Part shown: in pieces, positions 35,550 to 45,748 of the stretch | Layout of the letters: every line of letters starts with the position of its first letter | Numbering within the stretch: the stretch's first letter is position 1 | Position numbers and translations under genes: made by a program | Assembly (NCBI GenBank): GCA_024743175.1 | Contig: JANSXA010000006.1 | Coordinates: 186,001-250,000 of the forward strand | DNA from: Pseudomonadaceae bacterium | GTDB lineage: Bacteria; Pseudomonadota; Gammaproteobacteria; Pseudomonadales; Azotimanducaceae | Length of the DNA stretch: 64,000 nt | Reading direction: 5' to 3' | The notes under the pieces: generated by a model | What the model was told of the DNA's origin: nothing | Databases searched by the model: none | The model's input: the letters and a program-made list of their open reading frames with translations, nothing else

Positions 35550-35554
35550 CTTCC
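35525..35554. terminator. Long hairpin across the yhcB-like stop codon
   Basis: A perfect 12-bp inverted repeat, GGAAGCTAAGCG / CGCTTAGCTTCC, with a 6-base centre that can extend pairing further. It contains the TAG of the yhcB-like gene and lies 18 bp from the end of the convergent dioxygenase gene. It lacks a T run, so it may be an mRNA 3'-end stabiliser or a factor-assisted stop for both transcripts. Confidence 0.5.
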
Positions 35555-35572
35555 CACACTGGCAGGTTGTGA

Positions 35573-36418
35573 TCAGGCCGCGGGGCGTTCGTTCCCCAGA
35601 ATAGATACCCGCTCACCATACCGGCTGTGTGGGTAGTAATCCCAGACCGCGTGGTGCTGGGTGCAACGGTTGTCCCAGAACGTCAGCGTATTTGGACGCC
35701 ACTGCACCCGGCAGTAGAGACGTTGCGTCTGAGCAATGTGGTCCAGCAACGCGCCCATCAATGCTTTGCTTTCCCAGACGTGCAGACCCTTGATGTGTGA
35801 AGTAAAACCACTGTTGACGTACAAAACTTTTTTACCCGTCTCAGGATGGGTTACAACAACGGGATGTTCATTGCGTGGGTATTTTGATCCCTCAGGTGGT
35901 GATACCTGATACCCGCTGAGATAGGGGATAGCGCCGTCATGCACGGCAACCAGCCCATCCAGCATGTCTTTCATCTTTTCGCTGAGTAGCTCATAAGCCA
36001 GGTACATGTCGGCAAACAAGGTGTCTCCACCACCGCCCTCGGGGGTTTCAGTGATGTATAACATGGAACCCAACGGAGGTATTTCATCGCAGGTGACGTC
36101 GGTATGCCAACCGTTACCGGCCGTGTATTTTGAGTCCTTGGTGGTTTTCACGCGCAGGATTTCCGGGTCGCCGCCATAGCTGTGCTGCATGGGATGCACA
36201 TGCAGCGTGCCGAATTTGCGTGCAAAAGCTTTGTGCTGTTCCTGATCAATCACCTGGTCGTGGAAGACTAAAACCTTCCAGTCTAACCAGGCCTGGTAAA
36301 TTTCACTGAACTGTTCATTCGAAAGTGGTTGTGCCAGATCGACACCCTCTACTACAGCACCAATGTGCGGGGTAATGCTGTCTACACCGATGGTTTCATA
36401 TCTGTTGATCTGCGCCAT
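35573..36418 (-). CDS. TauD/TfdA family Fe(II)/2-oxoglutarate dioxygenase (copy 1)
   Basis: A 281-aa dioxygenase. Metal ligands: WHTD (His, Asp) near the middle and a distal His in TQHHAVWDY, with the 2-oxoglutarate-binding Arg in SRYGERVSI. Family members hydroxylate taurine, alkylsulfates, phenoxy acids and related compounds. The ATG at 36418 follows GGAG by 6 bases and matches the usual length. It is downstream of the acyl-CoA dehydrogenase in one operon. A second TauD enzyme lies at 42945. Confidence 0.9.
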   Translation of the reverse strand: MAQINRYETIGVDSITPHIGAVVEGVDLAQPLSNEQFSEIYQAWLDWKVLVFHDQVIDQEQHKAFARKFGTLHVHPMQHSYGGDPEILRVKTTKDSKYTAGNGWHTDVTCDEIPPLGSMLYITETPEGGGGDTLFADMYLAYELLSEKMKDMLDGLVAVHDGAIPYLSGYQVSPPEGSKYPRNEHPVVVTHPETGKKVLYVNSGFTSHIKGLHVWESKALMGALLDHIAQTQRLYCRVQWRPNTLTFWDNRCTQHHAVWDYYPHSRYGERVSILGNERPAA

Positions 36419-36443
36419 TGTCGTCTCCTTTAAATCCGCCAGT

Positions 36444-37625
36444 TTATTCCGGTAAACCCAGCACCCGTTTGGCGATAATGTTAGCCTGGATTTCGTTGCT
36501 GCCACCGTAGATGGTTGTCGCTTTGCTGCCCAGCCAGTCGCTGGCTGCGTCCAGCTCAGCCTGGGTGAAGCCATTCGGGTCGTGTGCCCCCAGACCACTG
36601 AATCCCATTAACTCACGCTTCAGCGCAGCACCATCCTGTTGCAGGGCTGCCCCGTACAGTTTGAAAATTGAAGTAGCCGCACCCGGTGTGCCGGATTTGT
36701 TTTCGGCGTTGGCTCGCGCGGCAGTAAGCTGGAACGCCGCGCGGTTCATATTCAACGTTGTAATGGTCTCGCGCAGGGCTGGATCAGCAATGCGACCATT
36801 ATCTTCACCGACATATTTTTTTGCCGTTTTGACAAGTCCGGCGCCGGGTTGAGCCTGTCGCGCACCCCCGTTGAGGCCGCCAATACCGGATCGTTCAAAC
36901 TGCAGCAGGCGTTTACCTACCGTCCAGCCTTTGTTGAGGTCACCCAGCAGATCCTCTTTTTCAGCGACGGCATCATCAAAAAAAGTTTCGCAGAAAGGTG
37001 ATGTGCCGGAGATCAGGCGAATAGGTTTTACCGTGACACCGGGCTGATCCATGGTCATTAACATGAAGCTGATACCTTCATGTTTAGGTGCATTGAAGTC
37101 CGTACGCACCAGAATGAACATCCAATCTGCAGTGGCCGCACCGGACGTCCAGATCTTCTGACCGTTGATCAGATAATGATCACCTTTGTCTTCGGCCTTG
37201 GTGTTTAAAGCGGCCAGATCAGAGCCTGCATTGGGTTCTGAGTAGCCCTGGCACCATTGAATTTCACCACGAATGATTTTTGGCAGGTGCCGTTCTTTCT
37301 GCGCATCATCGCCATATTCGAGCAGGGTTGGACCGATCATCGACATGCCCATGCCGACCAGCGGCGAGCGCGCGTTGATTTTGCCCATTTCCTCAAACAG
37401 TACCCGGGCGTAGTTCTGACTCATTCCACCGCCCCCGTACCGGGTTGGCCAGGTTGGCGCGGTAAAGCCTTTTTCAACGCAGGCTTCCAGCCATTTGGCA
37501 ACGTCGGGTTCGAGGGTGATTTTGCTGGAGCCGTTGGCAATCTGGCCAGGTCCGCGTGCGCCTGCTGGACAGTTTTCGGCCAGCCATGCGGCGGTATCTG
37601 CTCTGAATTCGGCTAATTCGCTCAC
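36444..37625 (-). CDS. Acyl-CoA dehydrogenase
   Basis: A 393-aa flavoenzyme: N-terminal helical domain, FAD-binding QGYSEPNAGSDLAALNTKA, then KIWTSGA, and a C-terminal IYGGSNEIQANIIAKRVLGL close to the usual YGG..EIQ.N.IA. signature. It oxidises acyl-CoA to 2-enoyl-CoA. The start is a GTG at 37625 with GGGGAGG upstream, which gives the family's standard length; a much longer in-frame extension would run into the divergent operon. It is followed by a TauD dioxygenase. Confidence 0.9.
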   Translation of the reverse strand: MSELAEFRADTAAWLAENCPAGARGPGQIANGSSKITLEPDVAKWLEACVEKGFTAPTWPTRYGGGGMSQNYARVLFEEMGKINARSPLVGMGMSMIGPTLLEYGDDAQKERHLPKIIRGEIQWCQGYSEPNAGSDLAALNTKAEDKGDHYLINGQKIWTSGAATADWMFILVRTDFNAPKHEGISFMLMTMDQPGVTVKPIRLISGTSPFCETFFDDAVAEKEDLLGDLNKGWTVGKRLLQFERSGIGGLNGGARQAQPGAGLVKTAKKYVGEDNGRIADPALRETITTLNMNRAAFQLTAARANAENKSGTPGAATSIFKLYGAALQQDGAALKRELMGFSGLGAHDPNGFTQAELDAASDWLGSKATTIYGGSNEIQANIIAKRVLGLPE

Positions 37626-37713
37626 AATACCTCCCCAATATTTGTGCGAAACCAAAACTGTACTCGGTATAGTAGGAAACTCAAGTTCGTCAGGTGCAGG
37701 AAAAACACAGGTC

Positions 37714-39297
37714 ATGAATATAACGGTGCCGCCTTTTTCGTTAAGCAACAGTCAGTCTGAGCAGGTTAGTTTTCCGTCTGGTAAAGCCAGTCTGGTCTGT
37801 TTCATAAAAGAAGACTGCCCCACCTGTCGGGAAGTGATACCTGTGCTGGCTGCCATGGCTGACGCGGTGGGAGATACGCTGGACTTTCATGTCATAGGCC
37901 AGACCCAGGCCGGTAATCAGACGCTGCTGGAGACGTTTGTTCCACCTTTCGACATTCTCGACGACAGTTCCCTCAAAGTGTCGTATGCCAGTGACATTGA
38001 TACTGTTCCGACGCTGGTCTGGTCCGATGGTCAGGGAAAACCCTCACAGACACTGATTGGTTTTGTGAAAGACGAGTGGCGGGCGTTAACTGAATCCCTG
38101 AACGCAGAACAAGGTGTGCCTGCGCCGGCAGTAGATTGGCAGAACTTGCCGGATTGGCGACCTGGATGCGGTTCTCTGTCGGTGGATCCGTTGATTGCTG
38201 ACCGGTTACGTGCCGAAGCAGAAAATTCTCCCCTGCGAGCCCGTCGTATAGACATCGGAGTTGCTGACGACGAAATTGAATTCATGTTCGACCAGGGGTT
38301 TTCTGATGGCCTGCCTCTGGTGCCACCCACCCCGGAACGCGTCATGCGTATGCTGGCAGGCACCCGGCGGGATCCTCAGGATGTACTGGCTCAAATGCCC
38401 CCTAACATGGGTGACGTGACGGTAGAAAAGGTTGCCATCAACGCAGTGATGGCTGGCTGCAAACCAGAGTACATGCCGGTGATCAATACTATTGTGCAGG
38501 CCATCTGTACAGACGAGTACAACATTCATGGCGTCATGGCGACCACCATGGGTGCCAGTCCGGTGGTTGTGGTAAACGGCCCGATCCGTGAGCGTATTGG
38601 CATGAATATGCAGCTTGGCGCGCTTGGCCAGGGCAATCGAGCCAACGCCACCATCGGTCGCGCGGTACGCCTGATCATCCGTAATGTCGGCGGTGCCAAA
38701 CCCGGTGGCACCGAGCGTTCGACACTAGGTAATCCGATGAAATTCACTATGAGTTTCCCGGAGTGGGAAGAGCGCAGTCCCTGGTCCCCGCTGCACGTTG
38801 AACGCGGCTTCGCGGAAGAGGATTCCGTGGTATCGGTGTTTACCATGTCCAGCGGACCGACCTTGATCGTCGATCAGGATTCCAGAAGCGGTGCGGGTCT
38901 GGCGGGGACTATGGGCCTGTCGCTGGAATCGGCGTTTAACCCCAAGGCTCACTACGCAACAGACTGCCTGCTGGTGGTGGTGCCGGAGCATGTTGATACC
39001 TTTGTCAGGGATAACTACAGCAAGGCTGACATCCGCGCGCGCATTCAGGAAGTGACCGCTAAACCCATCGGGCAGTTGATGGCTGATGATATTTCCGGTG
39101 CGGGTTTTAAGCCGGAGATGGTGGAGAAAATGGGGCCCGGTGCTATGGATAAAATGATGCCGAAATTTCGCTCGGAAGATGATATTCATATTGTTGTGGC
39201 GGGTTCTCAGGCAGGCAAGTTTTCAGGCGCTTTTCATGGCTGGGCATCGGGAGAGATTGGCTCTATCCCCGTTTCGCGTAAGATAGATGAGCTGTAA
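37714..39297 (+). CDS. Thioredoxin-like/UGSC-partner protein
   Basis: A 527-aa protein in an operon with the UGSC selenoprotein (20-bp gap). Residues about 20-130 form a thioredoxin-like domain with a CPTC redox pair (Cys35, Cys38: IKEDCPTCREVIPVL). The remaining 370 residues form one conserved domain (FSDGLPLVPPTPERVMRML, then GDVTVEKVAINAVMAGCKPE, ATTMGASPVVVVNGPIRERI) that I know only as a partner of UGSC proteins, with no assigned reaction. The ATG at 37714 follows an ACAGG-type site. Possibly a reductase or carbon-sulphur enzyme using the partner as redox relay. Confidence 0.7.
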   Translation: MNITVPPFSLSNSQSEQVSFPSGKASLVCFIKEDCPTCREVIPVLAAMADAVGDTLDFHVIGQTQAGNQTLLETFVPPFDILDDSSLKVSYASDIDTVPTLVWSDGQGKPSQTLIGFVKDEWRALTESLNAEQGVPAPAVDWQNLPDWRPGCGSLSVDPLIADRLRAEAENSPLRARRIDIGVADDEIEFMFDQGFSDGLPLVPPTPERVMRMLAGTRRDPQDVLAQMPPNMGDVTVEKVAINAVMAGCKPEYMPVINTIVQAICTDEYNIHGVMATTMGASPVVVVNGPIRERIGMNMQLGALGQGNRANATIGRAVRLIIRNVGGAKPGGTERSTLGNPMKFTMSFPEWEERSPWSPLHVERGFAEEDSVVSVFTMSSGPTLIVDQDSRSGAGLAGTMGLSLESAFNPKAHYATDCLLVVVPEHVDTFVRDNYSKADIRARIQEVTAKPIGQLMADDISGAGFKPEMVEKMGPGAMDKMMPKFRSEDDIHIVVAGSQAGKFSGAFHGWASGEIGSIPVSRKIDEL

Positions 39298-39317
39298 CTC
39301 ATTATTAGAGAGGGTTT

Positions 39318-39836
39318 ATGACAACCATTTTAGATCCCACTGATGAACGCGTGCCGGTCGCACGCTCAATCAGTCCTCGACCCGAAGTGATTGAAGGTAG
39401 CGTTGCGCTGCTGGATATCTCAAAACCGCGCGGTAATGTGCTGATCGATCGGCTGGAGGAACTGTTGCAACAGCGGCTGCCAAAAGTTGAGTTCAAACGA
39501 TATGCCAAACCAACCTTCACCAAACCTGCGCCGGATGAACTGCGCCAGCAGATCCAGCAGAACAATGACTTTGTCATTGAGGCGCTGGCTGACTGAGGAT
39601 CCTGTACCACGTGCAGTTTGCATGACACGGTATGGTTCGAAATCCAGGGCACCCCTGCGGTTTCGATTGCATCGAGTGAGTTTGTTGATGCCGCGACCAC
39701 CCAAGCCCAGGCCCTGGGTATGCTGGATGCGCAACGTGTGTTCGTTGATCACCCGATCCAGGATGCTAACGATGAAGAAATGCGCGCGAAGGCAGATAAA
39801 GTTGTCGATCAGATTATCGCTGCACTTACTCGTTGA
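39318..39836 (+). CDS. UGSC family selenoprotein (in-frame UGA = Sec93)
   Basis: A 172-aa protein that reads through TGA at 39594-39596. Before it: MTTILDPTDERVPVARSI ... NNDFVIEALAD; after it, in the same frame: GSCTTCSLHDTVWFE and AVSIASSEFVDAATTQAQAL, ending in AALTR. The UGA lies in U-G-S-C, the diagnostic motif of UGSC (seleno)proteins, where Cys-containing homologues have CGSC. An SECIS-like hairpin follows the UGA at the right distance. GAGAGGG precedes the ATG. The neighbouring thioredoxin-like protein suggests redox or C-S chemistry. Confidence 0.92.
39602..39635 (+). promoter_or_regulatory. Bacterial SECIS-like hairpin after the Sec UGA
   Basis: CTGTACC (39602-39608) pairs with GGTATGG (39629-39635), and CGTGCA (39610-39615) pairs with TGCATG (39619-39624), leaving a GTT apical loop and a small internal loop. 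Two G-U pairs are used in the lower stem and one in the upper. The loop begins 20 bases after the UGA with a G at its first place, within the range reported for bacterial SECIS elements that bind SelB. Confidence 0.75.
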
Positions 39837-39884
39837 GTGTTCTGCGTTAGTTAAAATAACTCTGCCTGTTTCAGAGCCGATGGC

Positions 39885-41669
39885 TTGAACACCGGCATAG
39901 CTGAGGCTGCCGCCTGTCTGCTGATCGTCGGGGTGAGCTGCGTATATGTTCTGGCAAAAGGCTCACCTCGCTTCCTGGCAGCCTATCTGCCGTTGGCTTG
40001 TGTCAGCGCGGTTGTTTATTGCACCGGGCATTTGACCCATCGCATTGTTTCAGAGCCGCAAAGCTTCGCACTTGCATTGTATGTCCTTTATGCCGGCTTA
40101 ATGGGCACGGTCACATTCTGGTGGGTGTCGATCCTGGATGTCGCCCAACATTACCGTTATGTGCCTGCCGGCATCACTAAACCTATCCAGAAAATTTCGC
40201 TCAGCGCGATGTTGCTGCTGCTGTTGGGTTTGATCACAAACCCCTGGCACGGACAGTTTCTTGTGCCTAATCTTGTTGGTTTAAGCGAGTTCAAGCTGCT
40301 GTGGTATTTGAATGCCGGGATACTCTGGTTGTTTATCAGCTGCGCCTGTCTGCTGGCGATTTACTGTGCAGGTAAAACCCAGGTTCGAGCGGACCGGGTG
40401 CAGATGACCCTGTTAGCTCTGGCGATGCTCATCCCTGGGCTGTTCAACGGATTGTATCTTTCTGGCGTGGCTAACATTGAAGGCGACCCTACCGCAATTG
40501 GTCTGGCATTCAGTTCAACGGTTTTCATTTATGCCATATTCCGCGGACAACTCTATGTGTTGTCAGGTGTCCGTATCGATCAGTTTATGGACAATCTGAA
40601 GCGTCCAGGCATTCTTGTTGACCGCCACTATCGATTGGTTTATATGAACAATGCAGCCCGTGAAACCTTTGGTGATCTTCCTGTGCACACACCGGTAGCC
40701 CCGGTGCTAGCGTCCAAGCTGGTCTCTGGCTCTGCCGACGCGTTAACACCAGAGCGAATTGAAGAGTCGCCGGGGGAGGTGTTTCAGGTTGTCGATCAGC
40801 CTGATACCTGGAGTAGTATTTCTGCACAACCTATCCTTACCGGGCAGAAACAGATCGGTTCCATGTGGCTGTTTGAAGATGAAACGTCAAAGGTGCGGGC
40901 TTCCCGGCAGTTTGCAGCTGACCAGCGGCTGGACAGTTTGCGTATGATGGCTGCAGGTATTGCCCATGACTTTAACAACCTGCTGCAGGGGGTGATTGGC
41001 AACGCAGAACTTGTTGAGCTGAACCTGCAGGGAGATGTGACCCATGCAAAGGATTTGCTGACTAAACTGATCAGTGGTGCACAGCGAGCAGCTGGGTTGT
41101 CGCAAAAGCTGCTGGCGTATTCGGGTCGAGCACAGATCAAAGTAGAAAATATAGACCTCAATGAACTTGTGCAGGATGTCCTGACGTTCATGCAGATTGA
41201 TCTTGCACCCAGCGTGCCCATAAATGTGGCATTGTCAGAGCAGCAGATACGGGTGGCGGTAGATCCCGTGCAGGTTGCCGAGATTGTGTTCAACCTGCTG
41301 ACAAATGCCTATGAAGCAGCGCACGGTCAGGAGGGTTCAATCTGGTTGTCCAGCGGGCAGGTTGAGCTGGATCAGAGTGCAATTGACGCCTGTCAGATTG
41401 CAACAACCGCGGTGCCCGGGCTGTACTGCTTTCTGAGTGTGGCCGACAGTGGCTGTGGCTTGACGCCGGACACGATGGCCCGGATATTCGAACCCTTTTA
41501 TTCCACTAAAGAGCTGGGCAGGGGTTTAGGTCTGGCGGCGGTGTCAGGCATTGTTGCCACTCATGGCGGGGCGCTGCGCGTATTCAGCCCTGCCGGGACG
41601 GACGAGCAGATAGATAACAAAGGCCGGACTGAATTTATCGTGTATTTCAAAGCCCTGGATGCCGCATAA
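39885..41669 (+). CDS. 7TM sensor histidine kinase with PAS-like domain
   Basis: A 594-aa sensor kinase: seven or so membrane helices at residues about 5-235 (histidine-kinase N-terminal 7TM region), a PAS-like segment near 240-345 (GILVDRHYRLVYMNNAARET), the phosphoacceptor His361 in AAGIAHDFNNLLQGVIGNAE, and an HATPase domain with NLLTNAYEA, DSGCGL and GRGLGLAAVSGIV. No response regulator is adjacent, so it is an orphan. It starts with a TTG at 39885, 48 bases after the selenoprotein gene, with no clear ribosome site. Confidence 0.87.
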   Translation: MNTGIAEAAACLLIVGVSCVYVLAKGSPRFLAAYLPLACVSAVVYCTGHLTHRIVSEPQSFALALYVLYAGLMGTVTFWWVSILDVAQHYRYVPAGITKPIQKISLSAMLLLLLGLITNPWHGQFLVPNLVGLSEFKLLWYLNAGILWLFISCACLLAIYCAGKTQVRADRVQMTLLALAMLIPGLFNGLYLSGVANIEGDPTAIGLAFSSTVFIYAIFRGQLYVLSGVRIDQFMDNLKRPGILVDRHYRLVYMNNAARETFGDLPVHTPVAPVLASKLVSGSADALTPERIEESPGEVFQVVDQPDTWSSISAQPILTGQKQIGSMWLFEDETSKVRASRQFAADQRLDSLRMMAAGIAHDFNNLLQGVIGNAELVELNLQGDVTHAKDLLTKLISGAQRAAGLSQKLLAYSGRAQIKVENIDLNELVQDVLTFMQIDLAPSVPINVALSEQQIRVAVDPVQVAEIVFNLLTNAYEAAHGQEGSIWLSSGQVELDQSAIDACQIATTAVPGLYCFLSVADSGCGLTPDTMARIFEPFYSTKELGRGLGLAAVSGIVATHGGALRVFSPAGTDEQIDNKGRTEFIVYFKALDAA

Positions 41670-41674
41670 CCGTT

Positions 41675-42955
41675 TTGTTATCTGATACTGAAAATCGCCT
41701 GTATTTCGGCTACTACCTTATTTGTGCAGCCTTTATTGCCCAGTTCATTTCTATCGGCATGTACAGCTACGTACTTGGTCCGTTCATGATTCCGATGACA
41801 GAAGATCTGGGCTGGAGTCGAGCCGATTTCACGGTAACCCGTACGCTAGGCCAACTGGTGATGGCGACCGTTGGTGTTTTTGTCGGCGCCCGCGTTGACA
41901 GGATCGGTGGGAAGCCAATTATGCTGGTGGGCACCACAATTCTATCCCTCGGCCTGATCAGTCACAGTATCATTGAGCAGTTGTGGGTCTGGTGGCTTCT
42001 GAATGGCGTTATTCTCACGGTAGGTTGCGCCATGGTGGGGAATCTGGTTGTTAATGTCACCCTGTCCAAGTGGTTTGTGGTGAATCGTGGTAAAGCAATC
42101 GCCTTTGCCGCCATGGGTGTATCCTTCGGCGGCGTGGTGTTAACCCCTCTGGCCACCTGGCTTATTGATACCATCGGCTGGCGAGAAGCCTGGATCTGGT
42201 TAGGTGTTTTGGCGGCGATATGCCTATATCCGGTTGCTCTGTTCATGCGTCGCGCACCTGAAGATCATGGCCTTCATCCTGATGGACTCAGCGATGCGCA
42301 AGTTGCGGCAGGTGGCAGCCAGCAGGCTTTGGCAGAAGAAGCGCGCGCCTACACCCGGCGTCAGGCGCTGCGCACATTTTCCTTTTATGCGCTGGTTATC
42401 GCTTTCGGCTTTTTTTCCATCAACATCGTTGTGCTGCTGCTGCAAACGGTACCTTTTCTTACTGACAGTGGCTTCAGCCGCAACGATGCGGCTCTGGCGA
42501 TGCTGGTTGCCTCTGTGCCGGCGATGCTGTCAAAACCAGTCTGGGGTTATCTGATTGATCTCAGTCCGGCTAAGCCGTTGGCGGCAGTGTCTGCCTCGGT
42601 TACCGGTGTCGCCCTTTTTCTGATTGTGTTTGCAGTCGACAGTCATCAGCTGTTCTGGGTCTATGCAGCCTATGTCGTTCTGGGATTAGGCTGGGGTGGC
42701 ATGATCCCAATGCAGGAAGTTATCTGGGCGTCATTTTTTGGACGCCGGCATATTGGTGCAATCAGAGGTGCTGGAATGCCTTTTGCGCTGGTCCTTGGCG
42801 CTGCAGCGCCATGGCTTGTGTCGTACTATTATGATCAGGTGGGGAGTTATGATGGCGCTTTGATGGTAGTGGCTGGCTTGAATGTGTTTTCAGGCCTGCT
42901 GATTTTTATGGTGCCACCGCCGGGTCAAGCGAGGGGAGAAGAAAATGAAATATGA
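41675..42955 (+). CDS. MFS transporter
   Basis: A 426-aa major facilitator with 12 predicted helices; the loop 2-3 motif appears as GARVDRIGGKPIML. N-terminal and C-terminal halves are linked by a soluble loop near residues 195-230. It resembles the monocarboxylate/oxalate-formate antiporter group. It starts with TTG, 5 bases after the kinase stop, and overlaps the next gene (TauD) by 11 bases, so it probably takes up the substrate of that enzyme. Confidence 0.88.
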   Translation: MLSDTENRLYFGYYLICAAFIAQFISIGMYSYVLGPFMIPMTEDLGWSRADFTVTRTLGQLVMATVGVFVGARVDRIGGKPIMLVGTTILSLGLISHSIIEQLWVWWLLNGVILTVGCAMVGNLVVNVTLSKWFVVNRGKAIAFAAMGVSFGGVVLTPLATWLIDTIGWREAWIWLGVLAAICLYPVALFMRRAPEDHGLHPDGLSDAQVAAGGSQQALAEEARAYTRRQALRTFSFYALVIAFGFFSINIVVLLLQTVPFLTDSGFSRNDAALAMLVASVPAMLSKPVWGYLIDLSPAKPLAAVSASVTGVALFLIVFAVDSHQLFWVYAAYVVLGLGWGGMIPMQEVIWASFFGRRHIGAIRGAGMPFALVLGAAAPWLVSYYYDQVGSYDGALMVVAGLNVFSGLLIFMVPPPGQARGEENEI

Positions 42956-43784
42956 GAATATTGTTGTGTCGCCAAACGCGGGTGTTGGTGCGTTTGTCAG
43001 CGGTGTTGACCTGTCCAGTTTTGATGATGTCAGCCTGATTGAGCTGAAGAACGCGTTTGCTGAACATGGGGTGTTGTTTTTTCGAGATCAGAAGCTTGAT
43101 GAAAGCCAGCATATTGCGTTAGCAGAACGTTGGGGTGAGATTAACATCAATAGATTTTTCACACCGGTGCCAGGCTACCCTGAAATAGCTCAGGTACTCA
43201 AGGAACCCGAGCAGCAAACCAATATCGGCGGAGGTTGGCATACCGATCACTCCTACGATCAGGAGCCGGCATTGGGATCTCTGCTGTACGCTAAAGAAGT
43301 GCCAGAGGTGGGGGGAGATACCCTGTTTGCAAGTTGTGCTGCTGCGTACGATGCGTTATCGGCGGGTATGCGGAAAATGCTGGCCGGTCTCCGTGCAGTA
43401 CATTCATCTCGTCATGTGTTTGGTGAAAGTTCAGCCTACGCGGAGGATATGTCGGGGCGCCTGAGTAACGCGCAGGCGGCCACGCAGGATGCGGTGCATC
43501 CGGTTGTTATCAAACACCCGCTCTCAGGTCGTAAAACACTGTACGTTAACCCTGCCTTCACGCTCCACTTCGAAGGCTGGACAGCAGCCGAGTCCATGCC
43601 CCTGTTACAGCAGCTCTACAATCATATGATGCGAGCTGAGTTTACCTATCGTCTGCATTGGGCGCCGGGCACGCTGGCATTCTGGGACAACAGGGCAACC
43701 TGGCATTACGCACTGAACGACTATCAGGGGCAGCGACGACTGATGCACAGGATCACCCTTGATGGCGGGCGTATAGCTGCCTGA
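42945..43784 (+). CDS. TauD/TfdA family dioxygenase (copy 2)
   Basis: A 279-aa Fe(II)/2-oxoglutarate dioxygenase with WHTDHSY (His, Asp), a distal His in TWHYALNDY and the Arg in GQRRLMHRITL. It is only distantly similar to copy 1 at 35573. The reading frame starts with ATG at 42945 inside the transporter gene's end, so translation is coupled. Likely substrate: an organosulphur, aromatic-acid or betaine-type compound brought in by the neighbouring MFS protein. Confidence 0.88.
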   Translation: MKYENIVVSPNAGVGAFVSGVDLSSFDDVSLIELKNAFAEHGVLFFRDQKLDESQHIALAERWGEININRFFTPVPGYPEIAQVLKEPEQQTNIGGGWHTDHSYDQEPALGSLLYAKEVPEVGGDTLFASCAAAYDALSAGMRKMLAGLRAVHSSRHVFGESSAYAEDMSGRLSNAQAATQDAVHPVVIKHPLSGRKTLYVNPAFTLHFEGWTAAESMPLLQQLYNHMMRAEFTYRLHWAPGTLAFWDNRATWHYALNDYQGQRRLMHRITLDGGRIAA

Positions 43785-43789
43785 TTAGA

Positions 43790-45733
<1,944 letters not shown>

Positions 45734-45748
45734 CAGCGCTAACCTGTA

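Noticed and set aside
39618-39836. A separate 72-aa gene starting at the ATG at 39618
   Set aside because: This ATG overlaps the apical part of the SECIS-like hairpin, has no ribosome site, and the frame continues the selenoprotein in phase; it is the C-terminal half after Sec93.
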